Notes: generated from the sequence alone by a model not told the origin. A DNA stretch of 64,000 bases from Aquimarina sp042434915 (GCF_042434915.1 NZ_CP170198.1:1054001-1118000); one strand, 5' to 3'; shown: positions 17,653 to 26,069, counted from the stretch's first letter. A program made the numbers and translations.

Positions 17653-17954
17653 TGATACATAAGATTATTTGGTCAGCTATGGCCGAGAGCCAATTAGAAC
17701 AATTATATGAGCAGCATATAAAACGATCGAGTTTAAAAGCAGGTAAAAAAGTGGTTAGCCAGATTATTGGTGAAGTAAATATGCTTATCGAAGAACCCTA
17801 CTTAGGAACGGTTGTAGAACCCTTAAAGCGTGATAAGATTGTATATCGTAAGCTCACTGCGAATCAATATAATCTGCTGTATACAGTAGATGAGACCAAA
17901 GATCTTATAAAAATTGCAACCGTTTTTAATTCTAGACGTTATCCTGTTATATAA
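17652..17954 (+). CDS. ParE/RelE-family toxin
   Basis: 100 residues, basic. It shows the ParE pattern: HKIIWSAMAESQLEQLYEQH at the start, two helices, a conserved LLIEEPYLGTVV-like region and a C-terminal strand KIATVFNSRRYPVI. ParE toxins poison gyrase and RelE toxins cut mRNA; the sequence does not decide between them. It is translationally coupled to the preceding antitoxin. Confidence 0.8.
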   Translation: MIHKIIWSAMAESQLEQLYEQHIKRSSLKAGKKVVSQIIGEVNMLIEEPYLGTVVEPLKRDKIVYRKLTANQYNLLYTVDETKDLIKIATVFNSRRYPVI

Positions 17955-18154
17955 GTAATTCATTATCGTGCGTATAGTAAGAGGAGGTATACGCAAGTTA
18001 TGTGCTTATCAAACGATTCTTAATTCATGGCTTAGAGCATAGCGTTTCAGAGTTATTATAAGCTATTGATTTATTATTCTTTATAATCTTGTGTTTTCAA
18101 ATTTTCTTTATTTTCTATATATCATATCTTTTAAAAAAAACGATTATTTTTTTC

Positions 18155-18205
18155 AAAAAAGGGTGTTTTTCCCCTTATTTGTCTCATAGAAAGATCATAG
18201 CTTTG
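18155..18205 (+). promoter_or_regulatory. Promoter with GGG-N7-CCCC element, copy 1
   Basis: The element AAAAAAGGGTGTTTTTCCCC (18155-18174) is followed by the -7 box TAGCTTTG at 18198-18205. The same element and the same -7 box precede the paralog at 18863. It differs from the FNR-type operators, so another regulator is expected. Confidence 0.6.
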
Positions 18206-18242
18206 GTTCAAGGAAAAACAATATAGTATTTACTTTCAAAAA

Positions 18243-18710
18243 TTGAATAAGGTGAATTTTTCGGACAAAGAATTAAAAGAATTGGATGCTCATCTACATG
18301 AGATCGAAAAGATTATTAACGCAAAGACATTTGCATTATCATCAGATCAGCGTAAAAATTACAAGAGTATTGCTTCTCAAAATAATAAGGTTGTTGAGCA
18401 AGCCTTGCAATATATGGACCATCACCCAGAATGGGTGCCTAATTTTATTGATAAGGAAGAATTTGATCGTGATTTTCTCATAAGTAATCAGATAGATTCC
18501 CGTTTACAGTTGATACAAGACATTACCCAGCGACTTAAGGATACCAAAATATTATTGGATCATGATATTTATAATAATGTGTTGAGTTTTTATCGAATGG
18601 TACGGCATTTGGCAACCGAGAAAGAGCCAGGCGCCAATACGGTTTATCAAGACATTAAAAGAATTTTTGGCAGTAACGCTATACAAGAAAATATGTCGAT
18701 TGTTAAATAA
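18243..18710 (+). CDS. Unknown helical protein, first of two tandem paralogs
   Basis: 155 residues if TTG at 18243 is the start; GTG at 18252 is an alternative, and no ATG fits. It is predicted to be all-helical with no signal peptide or membrane segment. It is homologous along its length to the protein at 18863-19336, sharing FSDxELKELDxHL at the start, PEWVPNFIDKEEFDRD in the middle and TKxLLDHDxYNNxLSFYR near the end. I do not recognise the family. It lies downstream of a duplicated promoter element. Confidence 0.65.
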   Translation: MNKVNFSDKELKELDAHLHEIEKIINAKTFALSSDQRKNYKSIASQNNKVVEQALQYMDHHPEWVPNFIDKEEFDRDFLISNQIDSRLQLIQDITQRLKDTKILLDHDIYNNVLSFYRMVRHLATEKEPGANTVYQDIKRIFGSNAIQENMSIVK

Positions 18711-18739
18711 GGTTTTATCCTTTTACCCTTAGTTTCAAG

Positions 18740-18763
18740 AAAAGTCACATTATTGTGGCTTTT
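18740..18763 (+). terminator. Terminator between the paralogs
   Basis: Arms AAAAGTCAC (18740-18748) and GTGGCTTTT (18755-18763) with one wobble pair and a 6-nt loop, followed by more T. Confidence 0.7.
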
Positions 18764-18786
18764 TTTGATCTTAAAAAATTATTGAA

Positions 18787-18838
18787 AAAAAAGGGTGTTT
18801 TTCCCCTGAAATAAATTCATTTTAAGTTTTTAGCTTTG
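18787..18838 (+). promoter_or_regulatory. Promoter with GGG-N7-CCCC element, copy 2
   Basis: GGGTGTTTTTCCCC at 18793-18806, preceded by an A tract, and -7 box TAGCTTTG at 18831-18838. The spacing from element centre to the end of the box is 38.5 bp here and 37.5 bp in copy 1. Confidence 0.6.
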
Positions 18839-18862
18839 TTACTTAACCAAATAAATATAACA

Positions 18863-19336
18863 ATGGCTTTAGAAAACCTAATTAGTATCAGCTTCTCAGA
18901 CAACGAATTAAAAGAACTTGATACCCATTTAAATTCCTTTAAAACAATTCTAAAAGGAAAAACAGTAAACCTATCACCAGATCAACGTCAACAATATGGA
19001 CGTATTGCTAATCAAAACAAATTAATCGTCGATAAAGTTAAAAGTTATATGGAGCAAAATCCAGAATGGGTTCCTAACTTTATTGACAAAGAAGAGTTTG
19101 ATAGAGATTATGCAGTGCGCAAACAAATTGAAGATCGTGTACATATGTTAGAAAATCTCACTCAACAATTAATTGATACTAAAACGTTATTGGATCATGA
19201 TAACTATAATAATGCTCTAAGTTTTTATCGTAAGGTGCGTTACTTATCTGGAGAAAATGAGCCAGGCGCTAAAACAGTTTATGAGGATATGAAAAAACTT
19301 TTCAATCGAAATGTAGTTAATAGTACTACTAATTAA
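18863..19336 (+). CDS. Unknown helical protein, second of two tandem paralogs
   Basis: 157 residues from ATG at 18863. An in-frame start at 18836 would lie inside the -7 box, so it is rejected. It is helical, soluble and closely related to the upstream protein (see PEWVPNFIDKEEFDRDY at about 80-96 and LDHDNYNNALSFYRKVRYL near 115-133). The duplication includes the promoter, so the two copies probably respond to the same signal. Function unknown. Confidence 0.7.
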   Translation: MALENLISISFSDNELKELDTHLNSFKTILKGKTVNLSPDQRQQYGRIANQNKLIVDKVKSYMEQNPEWVPNFIDKEEFDRDYAVRKQIEDRVHMLENLTQQLIDTKTLLDHDNYNNALSFYRKVRYLSGENEPGAKTVYEDMKKLFNRNVVNSTTN

Positions 19337-19374
19337 GAAAAAAGGTTACTATCCTATTATAAATGTTAAGAACG

Positions 19375-19394
19375 AAACCGCAGTGATGCGGTTT
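19375..19394 (+). terminator. Terminator of the second paralog
   Basis: Perfect 8-bp arms AAACCGCA (19375-19382) and TGCGGTTT (19387-19394), tetraloop GTGA, followed by T residues. Confidence 0.85.
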
Positions 19395-19732
19395 TTTTAT
19401 GGGTGCTAATCTATATACAATTCTTTTGTAGGAAGCTACAACTGCTACGAGCCTTGCTCAAAGTGCTTTGATGTCTAGTGGCAGTGGCTATTACCCCAAC
19501 ATTAACTAACTATAGGCGTTATCAAGTGGGCTATGAGGCCTTATTTGACCCCCTAAACCCCTGCAACAATACCGTAAAATCCCTTACGATTGGGGGTAGA
19601 CTCATTAAAAGCATCAATCGAAGCACTAGAAAGAGGGGGTGAGGGGGTATGGAGTAGGGGGTCACCCCCATACAAAGAGGGGGTGCCAAAATTTAGTCAG
19701 CATAATTTCTGTCTACTAGTATAATGGTATGG
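19395..19732. other. GC-rich intergenic stretch with runs of five G
   Basis: No gene is seen. Unlike the AT-rich surroundings it holds G5 runs at 19592-19596, 19635-19639, 19643-19647, 19657-19661 and 19679-19683, and a GGGGGTCACCCCC hairpin (19657-19669). Nearby are C-rich pieces CCCCCTAAACCCC. It lies between the terminator of one unit and the end of the convergent SafE-like gene. It may be a dispersed non-coding repeat. Confidence 0.5.
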
Positions 19733-20434
19733 TTAATAACACTCCATATTAGCAGTAACTTGAACTAATGGAGGTTTTGGTGATAAGTACGGAATACCCA
19801 AACCTAAGCCTCGTAGAACAAAAAGAAGTCCGATGAGTATCACCAACATTGGTATTAACTTTTGTATGCGTAAGCGTTGTTTAGCACCAAGTAAACTTCC
19901 GGCGTAGACCGTTATAGTCATTAAGGGTATGGTACCAAGACCAAAAAATAGCATATACAAACCTCCATATATCAAAGAGCTACTTGCCATTGCTCCAAAA
20001 ACAGCCATATATACTAGGCCGCAAGGTAAAAAACCATTAAGAAATCCAATTGTTAAAAAAGTATCTGGAGTTTTTTGTTTGAGTGCCATACCCAGAGAAC
20101 TTTTAAGCTTGGATAGAACACGGTATATGGGTTTGGACAGGTTATTTTTGGCAAAAGTATGTTGCGGGATGAGTACGATTATTATCATAAGCACACCAAT
20201 GATTATGGATAGTTTTTGCTGTAACCCAAAGAGATAAAGCTGTTTGCCAATAGCACCAAAAAACACACCCAATATACCGTATGCCACTAATCGCCCTATA
20301 TGATACAGCGCTAGTTGCACTAATTTTTTAATGGAATTATGATGACTTAAGGGCAGCATAAATGCAATAGGACCACACATTCCGATACAATGAAAACTGC
20401 CTAGAAGCCCTAGTAGTATCGCCGAGAGAAACAT
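19733..20434 (-). CDS. SafE/CcoH-type membrane protein, probable copper transport for cbb3 assembly
   Basis: 233 residues with six membrane helices of the sulfite exporter TauE/SafE annotation group. The helix-1 motif SFHCIGMCGP (13-22) and the later FLPCGLVYMA (about 135-144) are the paired Cys motifs of the DsbD-like heavy-metal transport subfamily that sits in Bacteroidota cco loci. It ends a minus-strand unit with ccoI and the ccoS-ccoH fusion, 3 bp after the fusion gene. A role in copper or thiol delivery to cytochrome oxidase is inferred from this context. Confidence 0.8.
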   Translation of the reverse strand: MFLSAILLGLLGSFHCIGMCGPIAFMLPLSHHNSIKKLVQLALYHIGRLVAYGILGVFFGAIGKQLYLFGLQQKLSIIIGVLMIIIVLIPQHTFAKNNLSKPIYRVLSKLKSSLGMALKQKTPDTFLTIGFLNGFLPCGLVYMAVFGAMASSSLIYGGLYMLFFGLGTIPLMTITVYAGSLLGAKQRLRIQKLIPMLVILIGLLFVLRGLGLGIPYLSPKPPLVQVTANMECY

Positions 20435-20437
20435 AGT

Positions 20438-20893
20438 TTATAAATTAATTTGTTGTTTAAATAAGTACTCAGTTCCTTGATAGTACCAATTAACACTCAC
20501 ATTCCACCGACCTGGTATAAGATAGGAACTTTTAACTTGTAGTGTGGGCGTTACGAGTTTTATAGGGACCTCAAAATCTAATTTTTTATTTGAAGGTCGG
20601 TATAATGAAACAGTTCCAGTAATTTTTTTATATTGAGTGGTTTCTGGAAATTTGATAACCAAACCCTCTTTGGTTTTAATTAAGGATATATTGACATCAA
20701 GAGCATTGCCATTTTTTTGAGCATCTATCTCTTTTTGAAAAGCCAATTCTTTCTTGTAATACGCTTCGGTTACCAAATCATGTTGATAAGCTGTATTTGT
20801 ATTCATACGAATAACAAAAAATAATATGAAAGCTATAAAAAATGCTATTGCTACTAGTATACTGATCGTTAATAAAACATAAATAACTCCCAT
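20438..20893 (-). CDS. In-frame fusion of the CcoS membrane helix with CcoH/FixH
   Basis: 151 residues. Residues 1-22 (MGVIYVLLTISILVAIAFFI) read as the start of CcoS, the small cbb3 maturation protein normally just after ccoI. From about residue 25 (FFVIRMNTNT, then HDLVTEAYYKKELAFQKEID) the protein is FixH/CcoH, which normally follows ccoN, ccoO, ccoP and ccoG. Both parents put a membrane helix here, so the join keeps one intact helix and the periplasmic FixH domain. The start overlaps ccoI by 25 nt, which is the ccoS position. It looks like the scar of a deletion of the oxidase genes. Confidence 0.8.
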   Translation of the reverse strand: MGVIYVLLTISILVAIAFFIAFILFFVIRMNTNTAYQHDLVTEAYYKKELAFQKEIDAQKNGNALDVNISLIKTKEGLVIKFPETTQYKKITGTVSLYRPSNKKLDFEVPIKLVTPTLQVKSSYLIPGRWNVSVNWYYQGTEYLFKQQINL

Positions 20894-23199
20894 AATTTTA
20901 ATTTAGAGTTCAAAAATAGTTGTCCTGTAACTGCAAAGTATAATCCAATACAATTGTATAAAAATGAAAGAAGTATACTACTTTTGATTATGGTTATTGT
21001 TTTCTTGGATAAAGACATATAGGTGTCAATATTTTTAAATTGGGAGGCATCAAGAATGGCATCACACGCTGGTGAAAAAACAGCAATATCTTCAGAAATT
21101 GCAATACCTACATCACTCTGTGCTAAAGCTCCAGAATCATTAAGTCCGTCACCAATCATTCCTACTTTTTTTCCTTTATGTTGTAGTGCTTTAATAAAAT
21201 CAAGTTTATCTTGAGGGGTTTGATCGAAGTGTAGCTTCGTTTTGTTAGGGAGTAATGTTTTTAAATGAGTGATTTCTCCCGAATTATCTCCAGATAGAAC
21301 CATCAGGTCATACGTTTTGGATAGGGTATTAAAAACTCTTGATAAGGCTTTGCGATATGTGCTATGAAATGCATAATATCCCATATATTGATTATTGATA
21401 GCTATATGAACGACAGTATTTAAATAGGGAGAAGACGTGTTTTCTCTAACAAAAGAAGCTGATCCAATGCGTATGCTATTATTTTTGTAGTGTGCTTCAA
21501 TACCTTTGCCAGCAATCTCTTTATATGTATCCAATGATAGTATGTCATGAGCCGTAAGGGTAGTATATATAGATCTACTCAACGGATGATTTGATGCTCT
21601 AAGAGCACTATTGAGCAAGTTAGATTGTTCTTTGTCTAGCGACGCACCTTTATAAGATGTAAGGTTACCTGTATTTGTAGTTATTGTACCGGTTTTATCA
21701 AAAATAAGAGTATCGAGATAAGCTAAACGCTCTACTACAGTACTATTTTTAAGAAAAAAACCATGTTTTCCAAAAATACGCACCATATTGCCTAATGCAA
21801 ATGGTCTGGCAAGTGCTAATGCACAAGGACAGGCAATTATGAGAACCGCTGTACATACTTGAGCTGCTTGGCTTATATCTGTAAACATCCAATATATTGT
21901 TGATATGAGGGCAATACATAAAATACTTATTGTAAAATATTTACTTACTGTATCTGTAATGTTAATGTATTGAGAATCTTTATCTTGATTAAACACATCA
22001 TTACTCCATAATTGAGTTAAATAACTTTGTTCGACTGACTCTAATGCTTCAATTTGTATAGGTCCTGACCCTTGACGTCCTCCCGCGTATAATTTTTCTC
22101 CAGAAGTTTTAAAAACCAATTTACTCTCTCCCGTAACAAAACTGTAGTCAATTTGGCCGTTACCATCGATAAGGACACTATCTACAGGAATAAGTTCTAG
22201 GTTACGTATAAGCAATCGATCTCCTTTTTTAATTTCATAAATTTGGATACTTTCTTCTCTCTTTAAAGAACCAGCATTAATTTTGGTAACAGCAATAGGA
22301 AAGTAGGACTTATAATCCCGCTCAAATGATAAAAAAGAATATGTTTTTTGTTGAAAGAATTTACCGAGTAATAAGAAAAAAATAAGTCCAGTTAAACTAT
22401 CAAAAAAGCCTGTTCCCCAATCCATGATCACCTCGACAACGCTACGCATAAATAGTACGATAATACCTAAAGCAATAGGAATATCGATATTTAGCATACC
22501 AGAACGTATGCCTTTATAAGCAGAAATAAGATATTCTTGACCTGCATATATTACCACTGGTATAGAAAAGAGAAGCATTAGGAATCTAAAGATATATTTG
22601 TATTGATCTAACCAATACTCGGATACTTCAAAATATTCTGGAAATGATAAAAACATTACGTTTCCAAACGCAAAGCCTGCAACACCTAATTTGTAATATA
22701 AACTGCGATCAATATTTTTTTGAGATGTACTATAATCATCCAAACTTATGTATGGCTCATATCCTATAGAACTTAGTAAAATCACAACCTCTTTAAGAGA
22801 GAATTTAAGAGAATCGTATGTAATTCTAACTGTTTTTTTTGGAAAATCAATTTGAGAGTTTTTAATCTCACTTTTTAGTTTGTGTAAGTTCTCTAGAATC
22901 CAGATACATGAACTACAGTGAATTTGAGGTATGTGTAGTGTAACTATTTGTATAGTATCATCAGAGAAGTCTAAGAGTTTATGAACAATATCGGCTGTAT
23001 CTAGAAACTCATACTTACCTTTAATATCACTAGGGGTTGATCCCGGTGCCTGCTGTAGATCATAATAGCATGTCAAATCATTATCAGAAAAAATTTCATA
23101 TACAGTTTTACAACCAACGCAACAAAATAGCTTTTTATCAAATTTTATTGGACTAATCTCACAAGTATCTCCACAATGATAGCATATAGCATCTCCCAT
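20869..23199 (-). CDS. ccoI: Copper P1B-type ATPase CcoI/FixI, C-terminus altered
   Basis: 776 residues. The N-terminus has a Cys-rich zinc-ribbon-like segment (CYHCGDTC at 5-12, CCVGC about 26-30), then an HMA domain with CSSC near 103. The ATPase core has the CPCALALARP transport motif, DKTGTITT phosphorylation site and GDGLNDSGAL hinge. CcoI exports copper for the binuclear centre of cbb3 oxidase. In homologs known to me about 20 more residues (a final membrane helix) follow FAVTGQL; here the protein ends FLNSKLKLWELFMFY, which suggests a frame-shifting deletion. Its promoter has an FNR-type operator. Confidence 0.9.
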   Translation of the reverse strand: MGDAICYHCGDTCEISPIKFDKKLFCCVGCKTVYEIFSDNDLTCYYDLQQAPGSTPSDIKGKYEFLDTADIVHKLLDFSDDTIQIVTLHIPQIHCSSCIWILENLHKLKSEIKNSQIDFPKKTVRITYDSLKFSLKEVVILLSSIGYEPYISLDDYSTSQKNIDRSLYYKLGVAGFAFGNVMFLSFPEYFEVSEYWLDQYKYIFRFLMLLFSIPVVIYAGQEYLISAYKGIRSGMLNIDIPIALGIIVLFMRSVVEVIMDWGTGFFDSLTGLIFFLLLGKFFQQKTYSFLSFERDYKSYFPIAVTKINAGSLKREESIQIYEIKKGDRLLIRNLELIPVDSVLIDGNGQIDYSFVTGESKLVFKTSGEKLYAGGRQGSGPIQIEALESVEQSYLTQLWSNDVFNQDKDSQYINITDTVSKYFTISILCIALISTIYWMFTDISQAAQVCTAVLIIACPCALALARPFALGNMVRIFGKHGFFLKNSTVVERLAYLDTLIFDKTGTITTNTGNLTSYKGASLDKEQSNLLNSALRASNHPLSRSIYTTLTAHDILSLDTYKEIAGKGIEAHYKNNSIRIGSASFVRENTSSPYLNTVVHIAINNQYMGYYAFHSTYRKALSRVFNTLSKTYDLMVLSGDNSGEITHLKTLLPNKTKLHFDQTPQDKLDFIKALQHKGKKVGMIGDGLNDSGALAQSDVGIAISEDIAVFSPACDAILDASQFKNIDTYMSLSKKTITIIKSSILLSFLYNCIGLYFAVTGQLFLNSKLKLWELFMFY

Positions 23200-23216
23200 A
23201 AAAGAAGTTTTGATTG

Positions 23217-23259
23217 CAAAAATCTTAGGATATCATATAAAATTCTATGATATATATCA
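23217..23259 (-). promoter_or_regulatory. FNR-type operator and -7 box of the ccoI unit
   Basis: Core TGATATATATCA at 23248-23259 (centre 23253.5). On the minus strand the -7 box GATTTTTG (23224-23217, one mismatch to TAnnTTTG) ends 36.5 bp from the centre. Confidence 0.7.
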
Positions 23260-23329
23260 GTAATGTTTCAATATCATAGACTGCAATCTATTTTAAGCTT
23301 TAACGATTAAATAATTAGGTATGTAGAAC

Positions 23330-23372
23330 TGATAAATATCATAGTTAGAAAGAATAGGGGGTAATAGATTTG
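23330..23372 (+). promoter_or_regulatory. FNR-type operator and -7 box of the three-usp unit at 23406
   Basis: Core TGATAAATATCA at 23330-23341 (centre 23335.5), -7 box TAGATTTG at 23365-23372, spacing 36.5 bp. This promoter and the ccoI promoter are divergent, with separate operators. Confidence 0.8.
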
Positions 23373-23405
23373 TAGAGAACCTTTCACAACAAATCAATCG
23401 ACTCG

Positions 23406-24251
23406 ATGCAAAAAATTATAGTACCCACCGATTTTTCAGAGAATGCTTTAAATGCGCTGTACTATGCTGTAGAACTTTTTAAATACGAGTACTGTGAATT
23501 TTATATAATACATGCTTATGCCGATGAGGTTTATAATAACAATGATATGACTTCACGTAAACGTTTTGAAGAAAATAAAGCTTCAGTATTAAAACACTCT
23601 GAGGGGACGCTAACAAGTTTGCGTGATGATTTATTATTAGTTTCTCCTAATCCAAGACACACGTACATAACGTTATCATTATTTGGTAGTCTTGTAGATG
23701 AAACAAATGAACTGGTTGACAAGGAAAATATAGATAGTATTGTTATGGGAACTAGGGGAAAGACAGATGATCGTACCATAACTTTTGGTAGTTATACTCT
23801 TCAAGTTTTAAAGTACGTAAAGTGCCCTGTACTTGCTATACCTTCAGAATATAAATATACTCAGCCAAAAAACATCTTATTTCCCACAGATTTTAAATTA
23901 CCCTACAAGCGCAGGGAATTAAAGATATTACATTGTTTGGCTAAAAGTTATCGATCTGTCATACATTTTCTATATGTTTCAAAATATGAAAGGCTAGCCT
24001 TTAGGCAAGATGATCATAAATTATTTTTGAGTGAGACATTGGCAGGCAATAAAATCGAATTTCATACTGTAAATTCTGATGATGTAACTATGTCAATTAA
24101 TGAAAGTATTTCTCGGTATGAAGTCCAAATGTTGGTTATGATTAATTCTAGGCAATCTTATTTAGAGAGTTTACTGTATGAATCCAAAATTGATACCATA
24201 GGATTGCATTTAAAAGTACCTTTTTTGGTCATGCAAAATCTTAGTAGATAG
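23406..24251 (+). CDS. Two-domain universal stress protein
   Basis: 281 residues, start MQKIIVPTDFSENALNA. Domain 1 has GTRGKTDDRTITFGSY (G-2x-G-9x-G-S); domain 2 lacks it and has MINSRQSYLESLLYES, a variant of the KHSF motif of its neighbours. It is the first gene of a run of three usp genes separated by 11-26 bp, driven from the FNR-type promoter at 23330-23372. Confidence 0.9.
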   Translation: MQKIIVPTDFSENALNALYYAVELFKYEYCEFYIIHAYADEVYNNNDMTSRKRFEENKASVLKHSEGTLTSLRDDLLLVSPNPRHTYITLSLFGSLVDETNELVDKENIDSIVMGTRGKTDDRTITFGSYTLQVLKYVKCPVLAIPSEYKYTQPKNILFPTDFKLPYKRRELKILHCLAKSYRSVIHFLYVSKYERLAFRQDDHKLFLSETLAGNKIEFHTVNSDDVTMSINESISRYEVQMLVMINSRQSYLESLLYESKIDTIGLHLKVPFLVMQNLSR

Positions 24252-24277
24252 TTACTTAATTTTTTAAATTTTGATAG

Positions 24278-25132
24278 ATGAAAAATGTTTTGTTACCCAC
24301 AGATTTTTCGGATAATGCTATGAATGCGATTCGATATACAATGCGTTTGTTTGAAAGGGAAAAAGTTACTTTCTATTTGTTAAATACATTTACGCCGATA
24401 TCTTATCATACAGGGTATTTAATAGAGAATCCTACTATGTATGGTATGGAAGATGTAGCTATGATGAATTCGAAGCGTGATATTGAACGTACCGAAGATA
24501 AAATTAAAGAAGAGTTTGATACTTCTAATTTTACATTTGTACGATGTTCTACTTTTAATACCTTGATTGGTGAGATAAGGGAGATGGTTGTAAAAAAACA
24601 TATAGACTTAATCATTATGGGCACCAAGGGTGCAACGGGTGCCAAAGAAGTTTTTATAGGTACCCATACGATGTATACAATAAAAAAAGCAAAATGTCCG
24701 GTTTTGGCAGTACCTGCCAATTTTAAATATGAAGCACCGTTTGAGATACTTTTTCCAACCGATTTCAAATTAGATAGTGCAAATGAGTTTTTACCAATTA
24801 TCAAAACTATTTGTAAGACCCATGGATCTAGATTAAATATATTAAACGCTTACTACGGGGTTACTTTGGATAAAGATCAAGAAAAAGTAAAAACGTACTT
24901 GGACAAATATTTTAAAACAAATGCGCATATTTTTCACGTCGCAGAGGGCATGGATGTTTTGGAGGCTATAGACGATTTTCAAAAAAAGATTAAAATTAAT
25001 TTACTGGTTATGATTCACAACCGTCATTCCTTCTTTGAAAATTTACTTTTTAAACCTGTTATTAATCAAATTGCATATCATACGAATGTTCCTTTTCTAG
25101 TAATTCCTTCAGAAAAGAGATTGTTATCTTAA
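24278..25132 (+). CDS. Two-domain universal stress protein
   Basis: 284 residues, start MKNVLLPTDFSDNAMNA. Domain 1 motif GTKGATGAKEVFIGTH (G-2x-G-9x-G-T). Domain 2 has MIHNRHSFFENLLFKP in place of the glycine motif, so it probably does not bind ATP in the usual way. It is the middle gene of the three-usp unit, 26 bp after the first, with no own promoter seen. Confidence 0.9.
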   Translation: MKNVLLPTDFSDNAMNAIRYTMRLFEREKVTFYLLNTFTPISYHTGYLIENPTMYGMEDVAMMNSKRDIERTEDKIKEEFDTSNFTFVRCSTFNTLIGEIREMVVKKHIDLIIMGTKGATGAKEVFIGTHTMYTIKKAKCPVLAVPANFKYEAPFEILFPTDFKLDSANEFLPIIKTICKTHGSRLNILNAYYGVTLDKDQEKVKTYLDKYFKTNAHIFHVAEGMDVLEAIDDFQKKIKINLLVMIHNRHSFFENLLFKPVINQIAYHTNVPFLVIPSEKRLLS

Positions 25133-25143
25133 TTAAAAGTGCT

Positions 25144-26001
25144 ATGCAAAAACCTCTTAAGATATTACTACCAACCGATTTTTCTGATAATGCGTGGAAT
25201 GCCATACAATATGCTGTGCAAATGTATAAAGGAACGCCTTGTCAATTTGATATTGTTAATGTGTATGATGTTAGTCCAAGTCAACTAGCAACAACACTAA
25301 GTTCTCAACGTGTTGGTTACTATGAAGACTTATTAAAGCAGGAATCGGAAGCAGGCTTACATCGTGTAGTAAGTGATATCATAAAATTTGATTCAGATTG
25401 TGAACATATATTTACTGTACATTCAAGAAAAGGCACCCTTATCTCGGTCATCAAAGAAATGACTTGTAACACAAAATATGAGAATATTTGCATGGGTACC
25501 AAAGGTGCTACTGGCATTAAGACTCTCTTTTTGGGAAGTACTACCCATGCTGTTGTCAAAAACAATCAGGATTGTCCGATTCTTGTCATTCCAGAAGAAG
25601 CAAAGTATACCGATACAAATACTATTGCATTTGCAACTGATTTTGAAAGAATTTATTATAAAGCTGAAATAGATCCGATTAAGAAAATAGCAAAAAGAAA
25701 TGTCGCAAAAATTTGCATGCTACATATTTATGATACCCCGTCATTATCCAATGTTCAAAACTATAATTCGGGAGCTTTGGATAATTACTTTAAAAATTTT
25801 GATTATGATTTTTATGTACTTCCAAATTTTGATGGAGTCGCCAAAGGTATTGAAAGCTTTATTGAAGAAGAGAAGATTACACTCCTAGCTATGATCTATT
25901 ATAAGCATAGTTTTTTAGAAACTTTGATGAGAGAAGCAGTAGTAAAAAAAATAACTTTTGGTACCAAAGTTCCATTTCTAATAATTCCTTCAGATACCTG
26001 A
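25144..26001 (+). CDS. Two-domain universal stress protein
   Basis: 285 residues, start MQKPLKILLPTDFSDNAWNA. Domain 1 motif GTKGATGIKTLFLGST; domain 2 motif YYKHSFLETLMREAVV instead of glycines. Last gene of the three-usp unit, 11 bp after the second. Its TGA stop codon (25999-26001) doubles as the left half-site of the FNR-type operator of the next usp gene. Confidence 0.9.
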   Translation: MQKPLKILLPTDFSDNAWNAIQYAVQMYKGTPCQFDIVNVYDVSPSQLATTLSSQRVGYYEDLLKQESEAGLHRVVSDIIKFDSDCEHIFTVHSRKGTLISVIKEMTCNTKYENICMGTKGATGIKTLFLGSTTHAVVKNNQDCPILVIPEEAKYTDTNTIAFATDFERIYYKAEIDPIKKIAKRNVAKICMLHIYDTPSLSNVQNYNSGALDNYFKNFDYDFYVLPNFDGVAKGIESFIEEEKITLLAMIYYKHSFLETLMREAVVKKITFGTKVPFLIIPSDT

Positions 26002-26041
26002 TCAATATCATAGTTCTGATGGTAGGATCCTTGTAGTTTTA
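25999..26041 (+). promoter_or_regulatory. FNR-type operator and -7 box of the usp gene at 26070
   Basis: Core TGATCAATATCA at 25999-26010 (centre 26004.5), -7 box TAGTTTTA at 26034-26041 (last base A instead of G). Spacing 36.5 bp. The operator starts with the stop codon of the preceding gene. Confidence 0.75.
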
Positions 26042-26069
26042 CATGAATAGTCATTAATATATAATTACA

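Noticed and set aside
19431..19502. Short plus-strand frame in the G-rich gap (ends SGSGYYPNIN)
   Set aside because: No start codon or homology, and the composition is set by the repeat-like DNA.
24406..24804. 132-codon minus-strand frame
   Set aside because: Shadow of a clear usp gene on the other strand; low-complexity product.
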